From positions 9,288 to 58,261 of the forward strand of contig NZ_SOGN01000033.1 of assembly GCF_004403395.1 (NCBI RefSeq): 48,974 nucleotides of DNA. The letters run 5' to 3'. The notes beneath the pieces were generated by a model. That model was not told where the DNA came from. It searched no databases and saw only the letters and a list, made by a program, of their open reading frames with translations. Below are positions 26,538 to 35,489 of the stretch, piece after piece; position 1 is the first letter of the stretch, and each line of letters opens with the position of its first letter. Source of the DNA: Cryobacterium cheniae. Its GTDB lineage: Bacteria; Actinomycetota; Actinomycetes; Actinomycetales; Microbacteriaceae. The position numbers were made by a program, and so were the translations under genes.

Positions 26538-27761
26538 ATGAGAAGCGCGGAGATCGAAGACCTGGTCGAGCACCTCGCGGCCGGTCTGGACCGCGCCCTC
26601 TCGCTCGAGGACCTCGACGGAGGCCTGCTGGCGTACAGCAGGGATCAACCGCTCGCCGACAGCGTGCGGGTCAATTTCCTGCTCAGCAAGAAGGTCCCCG
26701 CCGACGTCAGCGCCTGGCAACTGCAGCACGGCATCAATACGGCGGTTCGTCCCGTCGTCGTTCCCGCCAACGCCACGCTGGGCATGCTCGGCCGGGTCTG
26801 CGTGCCACTGATGGTGCGGGGGTTCCGGGTCGGCTACCTGTGGGCGATGCAGGGGTCACATGACGAAACGCCGGAGGAGATCCTCCGGGGGCTGCCCGCG
26901 GTGCGGAGCCAGTTGGACCGGCTGGCCGAGACCCTGCTCGACACCAACACCGCCGACTCCGAGCACCGCCGACAGCGGGAGGCGGTGTTCCTCGCGGCCT
27001 GCCACGCGGAGACATCCGCCATCGAGGAGATCGCCGGCTGGCCGCAGATTCGTGGGACGGGCCCATGGCATCTCGCCACCCTCCTGCCGCGCCCCGATGA
27101 GACTGCCGGCCCGTCGGCGACGCCCGATTCCGCGGCCGGCGTTCTGCTGCAGCGAATCTCGGCCCTGCACGCCACGGTCGGCATCGACGCGGCCCGGTTC
27201 AGCGCCGGCACCCAGACCCACGCGGTCGTACTGCTCCGTGATTCTCCGGGCAAGGTGGCCCACACCGAGATGCTGCACCGGTATCGGGCCGAACTCGCAC
27301 GGCGCGGCGGCACCCCCGAGCGCCCCGACCTGATGGGCTTCAGCGAGGTGTTCAACGATCTCCGACGGTTCCCGGATGCCTACCTCCAGTCCCGCAAGGC
27401 GGTGCAGGCCGCCGCGGTCGACGCCCGCCTGGGAACCATCGCCGATTTCCGCCAGATCGGTGTCTACCAGTTCCTCGCGGCCGGCAGCCGCAATCTCTCC
27501 CCGGTGGAATCGGTCTACTTCGCCGAGCTCCGGGACTTCGACGACAATCACGAGCTGCTGCCGATGCTGGAACTGCTCTACGACACCGACGGGTCGGTTC
27601 AGGATGTCGCGGCGTCCCTGCACCTGCACCGGAGCAGCATCTACAACCGGCTGGCGAAGATCCGCACGCTGATCGGCGCCGACCCGCTGGGCGGCCAGGT
27701 GCGGCTGGAGCTGCACCTGGCCATGAAGGCCGACCGCTGGTCCCGTCGGCCCCGGATCTAG
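26538..27761 (+). CDS. PucR/AdeR-family transcriptional regulator
   Basis: The 407-residue protein ends with the PucR C-terminal helix-turn-helix (LLPMLELLYDTDGSVQ, then DVAASLHLHRSSIYNRLAKI). The N-terminal half resembles a GAF/PucR sensor. In Bacillus subtilis the PucR-family protein AdeR activates ald, and here the gene is divergent from ald, so the same role is likely. The ATG at 26538 has GGAG six bases upstream. TAGCAT just upstream could alternatively act as a -10 for a leaderless message. An ATG nine bases earlier lacks a ribosome-binding site. Confidence 0.88.
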   Translation: MRSAEIEDLVEHLAAGLDRALSLEDLDGGLLAYSRDQPLADSVRVNFLLSKKVPADVSAWQLQHGINTAVRPVVVPANATLGMLGRVCVPLMVRGFRVGYLWAMQGSHDETPEEILRGLPAVRSQLDRLAETLLDTNTADSEHRRQREAVFLAACHAETSAIEEIAGWPQIRGTGPWHLATLLPRPDETAGPSATPDSAAGVLLQRISALHATVGIDAARFSAGTQTHAVVLLRDSPGKVAHTEMLHRYRAELARRGGTPERPDLMGFSEVFNDLRRFPDAYLQSRKAVQAAAVDARLGTIADFRQIGVYQFLAAGSRNLSPVESVYFAELRDFDDNHELLPMLELLYDTDGSVQDVAASLHLHRSSIYNRLAKIRTLIGADPLGGQVRLELHLAMKADRWSRRPRI

Positions 27762-27775
27762 CGCCGGCCCCACTT

Positions 27776-29260
27776 CTAGCGCACGAGCGCGGCCTTCTCC
27801 GAGCGAGCCTCGGCCCGCCACTCCTCGATTCGTGCCTGCTGCAGCGGGGCCTTCCGGTTGACGAACCAGGCGGCGCCGAGCAACAGGAACCAGACCGGGG
27901 CGACGACCAGCGCCAGCCGGGTGTCGGCGGCCTGGCCCAGCGCCCAGAGCATGAAGGCGAAGAACGCCAGCACGACCCAGGGCATGACCCGGGCACCCGG
28001 CATCCTGTACTTCGAGGCGGCGTGCAGGTGGGGACGGCGGCGGAGGAAGGCGAGGTAGCTGACCATGATGATGGACCAGACGAACATCGTCAGCACCGAC
28101 GCCACCGAGGTGACGAGTGTGAACGCGCCCATGAAGGAATCACCGGTGTAGAGCAGCACCAGGCCGGCCAGCAGGAAGATGCAGGAGAACAGCAGAGCGT
28201 TCTGGGGCACCTTGCGGCTGCTCAGCGTGCCGAAGGACTTCGGGGCGTTGCCGTCCTGCGCGAGGCCGTAGACCATCCGGGAGGTCGAGTAGATGCCGGA
28301 GTTGGCGCTCGAGGCGGCCGAGGTGAGCACGACCAGGTTGACGACGATGGCCGCGACCCCCAGCCCGGCGAGGGCGAACATGCCGATGAACGGGCTGCTG
28401 CCGGGGTCGATGCTGCGCCACGGGTTGACCGACATGATGATGACCAGGGCACCCACGTAGAAGAGCAGCAGGCGCAGCGGGATGGTGTTGATGGCGCGGG
28501 GCAGGTTCTTCTCCGGGTCCTTCGTCTCCGCCGCAGCGGTGCCGACGAGCTCGATGCCGGCGAAGGCGAAGATGGCGATCTGGAAGCCGAGGACGAAGCC
28601 GGCGACGCCGTGCGGGAACATCCCGCCGTCGTTCCAGATGTTCTCGAAGCCGGCCACGGCGCCCGCAGGCGAGGTGAAGTGCGTCATGATCATCACGAGG
28701 CCGGTTCCGATCAGGGCCAGGATGGCGACAACCTTGACCAGGGCGAACCAGAACTCGGCCTCGCCGAAGGCCTTCACGCTCGGCAGGTTGAGCAGGATCA
28801 GGACGACCGGGGTGAGCAACGCCGGGATCCAGAGCGGAGTGCCCGGCGCCAGCACGTCGACGTAGCCGGAGATGGCCACAATGTCGGCGACGCCGGTGAC
28901 CACCCAGAACGCCCAGTACGACCAGCCGGTGAAGAAGCTCGCCCACGGGCCGAGCAGGTCGCCGGCGAAGTCGCTGAAGGACTTGTAGTCAAGGTTGGAC
29001 AGCAGAATCTCGCCCATGGCCCGCATCACGAAGAAGAGCATGAAGCCGATGATCATGTAGACGAAAATCACGGATGGCCCGGCGAGGGAGATGGTCTTGC
29101 CGGCGCCCATGAACAGGCCGGTCCCGATCGTGCCGCCGATGGCGAGCATCTGGATGTGCCGCCGGCTCAGCGAGCGGGCGAGGCTCGGATCCGCGTGCGA
29201 GTCTCGTACTGCGGCCCCGGCACTTGTGGTTCCGGATACCGCGGTGGTGCGTTCAGGCAT
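27776..29260 (-). CDS. Amino acid permease (CycA-like, D-serine/D-alanine/glycine)
   Basis: The 494-residue protein has about twelve membrane helices and the APC/AAT-family motifs: LSRRHIQMLAIGGTIGTGLFMGAG at the start (first half shown by LAIGGTIGTGLF), FAFAGIELVGTAAAETKDPEKNLPRAIN (GIELVG..AAETKDP) and GLAQDGNAPKSFG. This pattern fits CycA-type transporters of D-alanine, D-serine and glycine. Its closeness to ald and the AdeR-like gene supports alanine import. It converges with the regulator, 14 bases apart. Confidence 0.9.
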   Translation of the reverse strand: MPERTTAVSGTTSAGAAVRDSHADPSLARSLSRRHIQMLAIGGTIGTGLFMGAGKTISLAGPSVIFVYMIIGFMLFFVMRAMGEILLSNLDYKSFSDFAGDLLGPWASFFTGWSYWAFWVVTGVADIVAISGYVDVLAPGTPLWIPALLTPVVLILLNLPSVKAFGEAEFWFALVKVVAILALIGTGLVMIMTHFTSPAGAVAGFENIWNDGGMFPHGVAGFVLGFQIAIFAFAGIELVGTAAAETKDPEKNLPRAINTIPLRLLLFYVGALVIIMSVNPWRSIDPGSSPFIGMFALAGLGVAAIVVNLVVLTSAASSANSGIYSTSRMVYGLAQDGNAPKSFGTLSSRKVPQNALLFSCIFLLAGLVLLYTGDSFMGAFTLVTSVASVLTMFVWSIIMVSYLAFLRRRPHLHAASKYRMPGARVMPWVVLAFFAFMLWALGQAADTRLALVVAPVWFLLLGAAWFVNRKAPLQQARIEEWRAEARSEKAALVR

Positions 29261-29418
29261 GTGGCTACTTCCTCATAACGGCACAGACGCAGCCGCCCAG
29301 AGGACGACCGTGTCACCCGGCCGCATTCCTCACGGTTGTGAGGCGTGCCGACTCGGGTTCTGAAGTAGCAACGCTAAGCCCTCAACGAGCATCCGTTCGC
29401 CACCGACCGTCAAACGGG

Positions 29419-30300
29419 TCAGGACAGGATGTCCTTGGTGGAGAAACGGCCGTAGGCCAGGGCGCCGAACACGGCGATGTAGCCCAGCTGCAGAAGCGCG
29501 TTGTCACCGAAGGAGCCCAGGTCCATGGGCTGCCGCAACAGGTCGGCGAAGCCCAGCCAGTAGTGGCTGAAGAGCCAGGGATGCAGCCACGACAGTTGCG
29601 GGAGCACGTCCAGGATCTGCGCAACCACCGACACCACCACGGTGGCAGCCATGGCCCCCACGGGAACGTCGGTGAGCGTGGAGATGAACAGCCCGATCGC
29701 CGCGAAGCCGAGCAGGGAGACCGTCACGTAAAGCGAGATGAGCGCGGAGCGCAGCAACGATTCCGGCACGCTGATCACATCGCCGGACAGCAGCGTCACC
29801 GGCCCGACCGGGAACAGGGCCGCCCCGATCAGGGTTCCGGCCACCGCCAGGGTCAGCGTCGCGGCCAGACAGAACACGGCGACACCGGCGTACTTGACGA
29901 GCAGCAGCCGCACCCGCCCGGCCGGGGCGACCAGCAGGTACCGCAGGGTTCCGAGGCCCGCCTCCCCCGCGATGGTGTCGCCGGCGACGACGCCGATGGT
30001 GAGCGGGAGGAACAGCGGGATGGCCACGATCATGGCGGTGAACGCCACGAAGAGCCCGTTCTGGGTGACCCGGTCCAGGAACGGCGGACCCTCCCCCGGT
30101 GCCAGGGTCTCCGACGACAGCCGCACGGCCACGGCCAACAGGATGGGGATCAACGCGACGGCGACCAGCATGGCCCACGTGCGCCGGCGGCGGAACAGCA
30201 CCGTCAGCTCGGAGCCGAGCAGGTCCAGTCCGGCCGAACGGCGCCGGCTCAACGCGCCGGTGCTCACCACGTCAGGGCTGGCCACACTACTGGACGACAT
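29419..30300 (-). CDS. ABC-2 type transporter permease
   Basis: The 293-residue protein has six hydrophobic helices in the ABC-2 arrangement, with EAGLGTLRYLLVAPAGRVRLLLVKY, a conserved cytosolic loop of this class, in the middle. It overlaps the ATPase gene by 14 bases and forms one operon with it and the LolA-like gene. Substrate unknown. Confidence 0.88.
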   Translation of the reverse strand: MSSSSVASPDVVSTGALSRRRSAGLDLLGSELTVLFRRRRTWAMLVAVALIPILLAVAVRLSSETLAPGEGPPFLDRVTQNGLFVAFTAMIVAIPLFLPLTIGVVAGDTIAGEAGLGTLRYLLVAPAGRVRLLLVKYAGVAVFCLAATLTLAVAGTLIGAALFPVGPVTLLSGDVISVPESLLRSALISLYVTVSLLGFAAIGLFISTLTDVPVGAMAATVVVSVVAQILDVLPQLSWLHPWLFSHYWLGFADLLRQPMDLGSFGDNALLQLGYIAVFGALAYGRFSTKDILS

Positions 30301-31270
30301 CGAAACCTTCTCCGGTCAGGGCCACGAAACGTTCTTCCAGGCTGGATTCCTCGATCAGGAAACCGCGCACGCGCACTCCCCCGGCCACGAGCGCGGTGAC
30401 GATGGCCTCCGGCTGGCCGGTCAGGTCCCCCGAGGCGTCTCTGGGCAGCGGAGCCGCGACCCAGGGGTCCTGCTCGGGCACGTCGCTCTGCACGGGGGCC
30501 AGACCGAGGCGGGTCAGCACGCCGGCTGCCGCGGCGGCATCCGGTGTGCGCACGCGCACCCGCGTCTGGCCGACGTGACGAAGGTCGGCCAGCGTTCCCT
30601 GGGCCACGAGGTTGCCGCCGCTCATCACCGCGGCGTGGGTGCACATCTGTTCCACCTCCGCGAGCAGGTGGCTCGAGACGAAGACCGTGGTGCCCTCGGC
30701 CGCGAGCGACCGCACCAGGCTGCGCACCTCGCGGGTGCCCTGCGGGTCCAGCCCGTTGGTCGGTTCGTCGAGAACGAGCAGCTCCCGTGGCTGCAGCAGC
30801 GCGTTGGCGATGCCGAGGCGCTGCTTCATGCCCAGCGAATAGGCGCCGACCTTCTTGCCGGCGGCGTGGGTCAGGCCCACACGGGCCAGGGCCTGCTCGA
30901 CCCGGGCGCCGCGCGTGCGCGAGGCCGCATTGCGGTCAGCGGTGTCCAACCGGCGCAGGTTGGCTGCGCCGGACAGGAACGGGTAGAACGCCGGCCCCTC
31001 CACGAGGGCGCCCACGCGGGGCAGCACGTCGTGCAGGCTGCCGGGCATGCTCTGGCCCAGCAGGCTGATCTGCCCGCTGCTGGCCTGGGTCAGGCCGAGC
31101 AGCATCCGGATGCTGGTGGTCTTGCCGGAGCCGTTGGGGCCGAGGAATCCGAAGACCGACCCGCGCGGAACGGCCAGGTCGATGTCGTTCACGGCGATCT
31201 GCTCGCCGAATCGCTTGGTGAGACCCCGGCTCTCGATCGCGAGATCGGGAGCCGAGGTGACGGATGTCAC
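30287..31270 (-). CDS. ABC transporter ATP-binding protein
   Basis: The 327-residue ATPase has Walker A FLGPNGSGKTTS, a variant signature YSLGMKQRLGIANAL, Walker B LLVLDEPTNGLDP and switch VSSHLLAEVEQM. The C-terminal ~90 residues form the extra domain common in ABC-2 ATPases. It lies 10 bases after the LolA-like gene and just before its permease. Confidence 0.93.
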   Translation of the reverse strand: MTSVTSAPDLAIESRGLTKRFGEQIAVNDIDLAVPRGSVFGFLGPNGSGKTTSIRMLLGLTQASSGQISLLGQSMPGSLHDVLPRVGALVEGPAFYPFLSGAANLRRLDTADRNAASRTRGARVEQALARVGLTHAAGKKVGAYSLGMKQRLGIANALLQPRELLVLDEPTNGLDPQGTREVRSLVRSLAAEGTTVFVSSHLLAEVEQMCTHAAVMSGGNLVAQGTLADLRHVGQTRVRVRTPDAAAAAGVLTRLGLAPVQSDVPEQDPWVAAPLPRDASGDLTGQPEAIVTALVAGGVRVRGFLIEESSLEERFVALTGEGFDVVQ

Positions 31271-31280
31271 TGTGGCGTGA

Positions 31281-32444
31281 TCATTGGGCGGCTGCGGCCT
31301 GGAGCAGCTCCACCGGAACCGAGCCGGCGAAGATCCGGCCGTCGTCGGCCAGGAACACGTTGACCAGGGCGGTGGAGAATACCCGGCCAGCGTCGACCTC
31401 GGTCGCGAGTTCCGACATCAGCGGGTTGGCGCTGAGTTCGGCGGGAACGGATGCCGCGGGCACCTCCACGATGGCGTCCCACCCGGTCCCCGTCACGACG
31501 GGCAGGTTCTCGGCCGGGATCTCAGGCTTGGCCTGGTCGACAGCCATCTCGGGCTTCGCCGGCAGGGTGACCTCGTCGACGGTGGCGTCGGCCGGCGGAG
31601 TGAAGTCGAACAGGTCGGCGGACGGGGTGCTGAAGTCGACGGCGGTGAAGCCGACCTGGAAGGCCGGGTCTTCCTGGCCGTCGGCCCGCACCGTGACCTG
31701 CAGCGGCACGCCCGTCTCGGAGTCGACCGAGATCGACACGGATTCGACCAGGGTCTGCGTCGCCTTCGGTGTGAGCACCAGCTCGTAGGCGGTGCGGCCC
31801 GCGACGGTGCCGTCGGCGCCGACCGAGACGGTGGTGCTCGGGTCGATCTCACTCAGGAAGCGCTCGGCGACCTCAGAGGGCGTCGACAGGTCGGCGGGGG
31901 CGGAGGCGACCATCTCGGCGAGCTTCGCCTCGGCGGTGGCCCGCGCGTCGGCGGGGATGGCCAGGTGGCTGGCGGTGTTCGTCTCGGAATCGTAGGTCCA
32001 GACATCGGTTCCGTTGCTGACCACGTTGCGCTCGGCCATGCGGTCCTGAATCTGCACGCGGGCCTTCGCGGGGCCGTCGGTATCGCTGCCGTCAATGTAA
32101 ACCCGTGCCGTGTGGGAGCCGGTGAAGAGTTCCAGGACGGAGGCGAGCCCGGCAGTGCCCGCAGCCTCAGGCGCGGAGTCGGTGCCGTCGGGCTCGGACT
32201 CGGCCATCGGGCCGGACATACCTGCGCCGAGGTCGATGTCGGGCAGGCCCAGCGCGGCGGTCTTCTCGACGGTTCCGGAGAAAGCACTGACCGTGCTGTC
32301 GCTGACCATCAGGAGTACCTGCTCGGGCGTCTTGTCGGGCAAATCCACGACGGCACCGGCCTGCAGAGGTACGGCGAGAACACCGGCAACGATGACAACC
32401 GGCACGACGATGGCCGGAAGCCATTTGACTGAATTGCGCGACAT
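31281..32444 (-). CDS. LolA-like (lipoprotein-carrier fold) secreted protein
   Basis: The 387-residue protein has an N-terminal signal or anchor (WLPAIVVPVVIVAGVLAVPLQAGA region, residues about 7-30, cleavable after QAGA). The rest resembles the LolA/DUF2092-type half-barrel that holds a lipid chain: WTYDSETNTASHL, GRTAYELVLTPK and FDFTPPADATVDEVTLP are family-like. It heads the ABC operon. In a monoderm it cannot carry lipoproteins to an outer membrane, so it more likely presents a lipid or lipoprotein to the ABC transporter. The start is set by the signal sequence; an upstream in-frame ATG lacks support. Confidence 0.8.
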   Translation of the reverse strand: MSRNSVKWLPAIVVPVVIVAGVLAVPLQAGAVVDLPDKTPEQVLLMVSDSTVSAFSGTVEKTAALGLPDIDLGAGMSGPMAESEPDGTDSAPEAAGTAGLASVLELFTGSHTARVYIDGSDTDGPAKARVQIQDRMAERNVVSNGTDVWTYDSETNTASHLAIPADARATAEAKLAEMVASAPADLSTPSEVAERFLSEIDPSTTVSVGADGTVAGRTAYELVLTPKATQTLVESVSISVDSETGVPLQVTVRADGQEDPAFQVGFTAVDFSTPSADLFDFTPPADATVDEVTLPAKPEMAVDQAKPEIPAENLPVVTGTGWDAIVEVPAASVPAELSANPLMSELATEVDAGRVFSTALVNVFLADDGRIFAGSVPVELLQAAAAQ

Positions 32445-32563
32445 GATCAACGACCTGTTCCAAGACGATTCATAATTCGATGCTACGCCGGGCCCCGACA
32501 CAGCGCCCGCAATCACGCTGGGAGGTTGCCCACAAATGCGCCGCCGAGGCGCCGCCAGGGCCC

Positions 32564-32917
32564 CTAGCCGAAGAGTTCGCCGAGCCAGTTGTCCTTCTTC
32601 TTGGAACGGTACCCGTCACGGTCGTCGTACCCACGATCCCGGTCACCATAGCCCTGGTCGCGGTCGCGGTCGCGGTCGCGGTCGCGGTCGCGGTCACCGT
32701 ATTGCGGCGCGCGCGTGCGCTGATCCGGGTACTGCTGCGCCGGTGCCGCAACCGGCGGAACGGGTGCCGCCTGGGCGAACTCCTTCTCGGCACGGTCAAG
32801 GATTTTGTCGAGTTCTCCGCGGTCGAGCCACACGCCGCGGCAGTCGGGGCAGTAGTCGATTTCGACGCCACTGCGTTCGCTCATCACCAGGGTTGTTGAG
32901 TCGTTCGGGCACTTCAT
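32564..32917 (-). CDS. Zinc-ribbon (zf-TFIIB) protein with Arg-Asp repeats
   Basis: The 117-residue protein starts with a TFIIB-type zinc ribbon: CPNDST near residue 3 and YCPDCRGVWLDRGELDKIL near residue 22, giving two cysteine pairs. A proline/alanine linker is followed by a Gly/Tyr/Arg/Asp-rich tail with a run of (DR) repeats, and the end KKKDNWLGELFG is often seen in these proteins. The DR run is coded by six GGTCGC hexamers. It may bind nucleic acid; function unknown. Confidence 0.85.
   Translation of the reverse strand: MKCPNDSTTLVMSERSGVEIDYCPDCRGVWLDRGELDKILDRAEKEFAQAAPVPPVAAPAQQYPDQRTRAPQYGDRDRDRDRDRDRDQGYGDRDRGYDDRDGYRSKKKDNWLGELFG
32656..32691. repeat. Hexanucleotide microsatellite (GGTCGC)6
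   Basis: Six exact GGTCGC units in tandem are followed by a GGTCAC variant, inside the zinc-ribbon gene. Being a multiple of three, unit-number changes would only alter the length of the Arg-Asp run. This is a likely site of length variation between strains. Confidence 0.9.
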
Positions 32918-33036
32918 GAGGGTCCTCCAGGACGTCGTGGGCTTTCGATCCTAGACAACCGGACGCAGCAGATCCTGAGAGTCGCCGGACGGCGTGCGGA
33001 ACGTTGTTCCCTACGGGGTTTCTCGCCGACGCGCGA

Positions 33037-33891
33037 TCACCCCCACACCTGGCGATTGTCGCTGATGTACTGATGGAGGGTTGTGGCCGGTCGGCCGGAC
33101 AGTGTGCGCACCTTACGGTTCGGGAAGGCGGAGATGTTCAGCCGCACGACGCGGTGGATCATCTTCTGCACCGCGATGTAGTCCTCGGGGAGGTTGTCGG
33201 CAGCCAGTTGAGCGAGGTAGAGGTCCTCGCCGGGTCTGGCGTACCGGATCGGCCGGCCGAGCACTTCGGTCATGATCGCGGCGACATTCCGGTAGGTCAG
33301 GCTCTGCTCGCCGGACAGGGTGTACGCCTTTCCGACGTGGCCGGGCTCGGACAGGGTCGTGGCGGCGACCCTCCCGACGTCGCGTGCGTCGATGAATGCA
33401 GTTCGTGACCTTCCCGCGGGCACGAAGATCTCGCCGCGTTCCCTGATCGGACGGGCGTAGGTCGTGGCCAGGTTCTGCATGAAAAAGTTCGGGCGCAGAA
33501 AAGTGGAGGGACTTCGGGTCTCCCGGAGGTACTGCTCGACCGCGTGGTGGGGTGTCTTGCGGTTGACCTGCACACCCTGCAGGGACAGGAAGGCGATCTG
33601 GCGAATGCCGCGCCGGTTTGCCGCATCGATCACCCGGAAGAGGGTCCGCTGCACGTCGGCGATCGCCGGCGGTCGCATGAGGAAAAGCCGGTCCGCGCCC
33701 TCCAAAGCGTCGTCCAGTTCAGCGGGGTCCGTGTCGAAGGAGAACTTCCGGGTCACCGCCGGGGAGGGCAGACGGCCTGAATCGGACGGTTCGCGGATGC
33801 CGGCAATCACCGGTTGCCCGAGCCGGAGAAGGTGTTCCACCACGGCCGAGCCGACCGTCCCCGTGGCGCCTGTCACGAAGACCGCACCCAT
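33037..33891 (-). CDS. NmrA-like NAD(P)-binding protein
   Basis: The 284-residue Rossmann-fold protein begins FVTGATGTVGSAVVEHLL (GxxGxxG) and has FLRPNFFMQN and the NmrA/azoreductase-type C-terminal half. Such proteins act as NAD(P)-dependent oxidoreductases or redox sensors. It is the last gene of a three-gene set with a MarR regulator and another NAD(P)-binding protein, its ATG touching the MarR stop. Confidence 0.88.
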   Translation of the reverse strand: MGAVFVTGATGTVGSAVVEHLLRLGQPVIAGIREPSDSGRLPSPAVTRKFSFDTDPAELDDALEGADRLFLMRPPAIADVQRTLFRVIDAANRRGIRQIAFLSLQGVQVNRKTPHHAVEQYLRETRSPSTFLRPNFFMQNLATTYARPIRERGEIFVPAGRSRTAFIDARDVGRVAATTLSEPGHVGKAYTLSGEQSLTYRNVAAIMTEVLGRPIRYARPGEDLYLAQLAADNLPEDYIAVQKMIHRVVRLNISAFPNRKVRTLSGRPATTLHQYISDNRQVWG

Positions 33892-34343
33892 CAGGATCCC
33901 TTCACCTGCGCGAGGAGTCCCGCAAGGTCGGTCAGTGCGTCGTCTGTCAGCGTTTCGAACCAGGGTGCGGCGCGCTCGACCACCGCACTCTCGAACGCCT
34001 CGACCTGTGAACGCGCGGATCCGGTGAGCCTGACGAGCCGCAGTCGTCCATCCTGGTCGGATGCGAATCGCTCCACCAGATCACGCTCGCGCAGCTGGTC
34101 GACGATCTGGGTGATGGCACCCGGGGTGACGTGCAACCGCGCGGCGAGCTGGCCCGGGGTGGGAGCGCCCTGCGCGTGAGCAAGGAGGAACAGGACATCC
34201 ATCTGGGTGCGAGTCAGAACCGTACTGCCGAAAAGAGTCGATCGCGGGTTCGCGAGCGACCGCGACAGACGAACGACCGCCGCCAGCACCTCACCCACCT
34301 CCTTGGACCGGTGAGAGGGCGGCACGTTCGGCGATTGTGTCAT
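33891..34343 (-). CDS. MarR family transcriptional regulator
   Basis: The 150-residue protein has the winged helix: MDVLFLLAHAQGAPTPGQLA, then RLHVTPGAITQIVDQLRERDLVERF and the wing DQDGRLRLVRLT. It overlaps the upstream oxidoreductase gene by four bases. It probably represses its own operon through the inverted repeat at 34981-34995, in response to an electrophile or quinone-like ligand. Confidence 0.92.
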   Translation of the reverse strand: MTQSPNVPPSHRSKEVGEVLAAVVRLSRSLANPRSTLFGSTVLTRTQMDVLFLLAHAQGAPTPGQLAARLHVTPGAITQIVDQLRERDLVERFASDQDGRLRLVRLTGSARSQVEAFESAVVERAAPWFETLTDDALTDLAGLLAQVKGS

Positions 34344-34972
34344 GCGCTCACGAACGGCATCTGCCCGATAAAAGTGCGATCCACAACCTGGGTGAGGATG
34401 AAATCAGCGAGGTCGTCTCGACTGATCTGGGTGCTCGCATCAACGCCCACCCATCCCACCCGGTAGGTGCCGGTGCCCGGCTTCACGGTCAGCCGCGGAC
34501 CACGGACCACGGTCCAGTCCAGCCCGGACGCCTCGAGCACTCTGAGGTGCTGCTCGGCATCGGCGAGCACGTGCCCGGCCAGGGTCTTCAGCAGGAACCT
34601 GATGACGCGGTCGGCGGGACCGGGCCGGTCGAGCGAAGCGGATAGCCCGCCGCCAGACAGGGTGACGATCCGATTCACGCTGTGCCTCCTCATCGCGTCC
34701 GCGATGAGCTGGGTACCATCGGCCTGCAGCGTGGGCGGCGAACCTTTGACCTGCCCAAAGAGGCTGAGCACGGCGTCCGACCCCGCCACCGTCTGATCCA
34801 CAGCATCCGCGTCCAACACGTCACCGCGGATAACCGTCAGAGCCTGCGACGTCGTTGCGAGCCTGGCCGGATCACGCACCAGAACCCTTACCTCGAATCC
34901 CGCACCAAGAGCGCGGGTCAGAACGCGATGACCGGTTCGACCGGTCGCACCGAACAAAGCAATCACTGTCAT
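34340..34972 (-). CDS. NAD(P)H-binding oxidoreductase (BLVRB/SDR-like)
   Basis: The 210-residue protein begins MTVIALFGATGRTGHRVL and has VRVLVRDPARL, VIRGDVLDADAVDQTV and SDAVLSLFG, as in atypical short-chain dehydrogenases of the flavin reductase/BLVRB type. It is the first gene of the MarR operon. No catalytic YxxxK is obvious. The substrate is unknown. Confidence 0.88.
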   Translation of the reverse strand: MTVIALFGATGRTGHRVLTRALGAGFEVRVLVRDPARLATTSQALTVIRGDVLDADAVDQTVAGSDAVLSLFGQVKGSPPTLQADGTQLIADAMRRHSVNRIVTLSGGGLSASLDRPGPADRVIRFLLKTLAGHVLADAEQHLRVLEASGLDWTVVRGPRLTVKPGTGTYRVGWVGVDASTQISRDDLADFILTQVVDRTFIGQMPFVSA

Positions 34973-34980
34973 ACGGCTTA

Positions 34981-34995
34981 GTTTAGTCGCTAAAC
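34981..34995. promoter_or_regulatory. Probable MarR operator
   Basis: GTTTAG-TCG-CTAAAC is a perfect inverted repeat eight bases upstream of the first gene of the MarR operon. Its size and symmetry suit a MarR dimer site. On the minus strand it merges into TAAACT, which could be a -10 element for a near-leaderless message, so binding would block transcription. Confidence 0.65.
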
Positions 34996-35209
34996 GTTAT
35001 GCCGGATGCTGCATGTTCCGCCGGAATGACCGCTGGGCCATCCAGCGACATGCCAGCCACGATTCTGGTCACGGCGGAGGTGCGAGGCACGCCTGCCGAA
35101 CACACTCTCGACACCTTCCGCACGGCTGCTCCTCGCGAGTACCCCTTCACGCCCCTTGCGCTCACCCTCAAAAATGGGTGGCCTGCGAGCCGGAGGCATA
35201 CGGAACTAT

Positions 35210-35227
35210 CGTCAACTAGTATTGACG
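35210..35227. promoter_or_regulatory. Operator 1 (CGTCAA-N6-TTGACG), before the HTH gene
   Basis: CGTCAA-CTAGTA-TTGACG is a perfect 6-base inverted repeat with a 6-base spacer, ending one base before the HTH gene's ATG. It overlaps a possible -10 (TATCGT, 35207-35212). The same arms recur twice in front of the serine-hydrolase gene, which implies autoregulation plus control of that gene. Confidence 0.7.
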
Positions 35228-35228
35228 A

Positions 35229-35444
35229 ATGCAGGCGGAGAGATTGAAGACACTCGTCGAAGCGATGGACGGCAAGGGACCAGCTGAAGCCCTGCAAATC
35301 ATTGCCGAGCTCCATCGGGAGTTAGGGCGCAGTGAGGCAGGCCTCGTTCGCAGCGCTCGCCAGGCCGGGCTTTCATGGGAGGCCATTGCTCAATGCCTCG
35401 GCGTCACCAAGCAGGCAGTCCACAAGAAGCACGGCAAGCGGTAG
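35229..35444 (+). CDS. Small helix-turn-helix DNA-binding protein
   Basis: The 71-residue protein ends in a clear HTH: GLVRSARQAGLSWEAIAQCL followed by GVTKQAVHKKHGKR. The N-terminal half looks like a helical dimerisation arm (LKTLVEAMDGKGPAEALQII). Proteins of this form act as small regulators, and the three shared operators around it and its neighbour support that role. The ATG lies directly after operator 1 with no Shine-Dalgarno, so a leaderless message is possible. Confidence 0.8.
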   Translation: MQAERLKTLVEAMDGKGPAEALQIIAELHRELGRSEAGLVRSARQAGLSWEAIAQCLGVTKQAVHKKHGKR

Positions 35445-35489
35445 CACGCAGCCGCAGAGTCACTCCAGGTGCCACCGAACGAACGGCGG

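Noticed and set aside
34999..35247. 82-residue plus-strand frame before the small HTH gene
   Set aside because: No motif, no ribosome-binding site, and it covers operator 1 and the HTH start.
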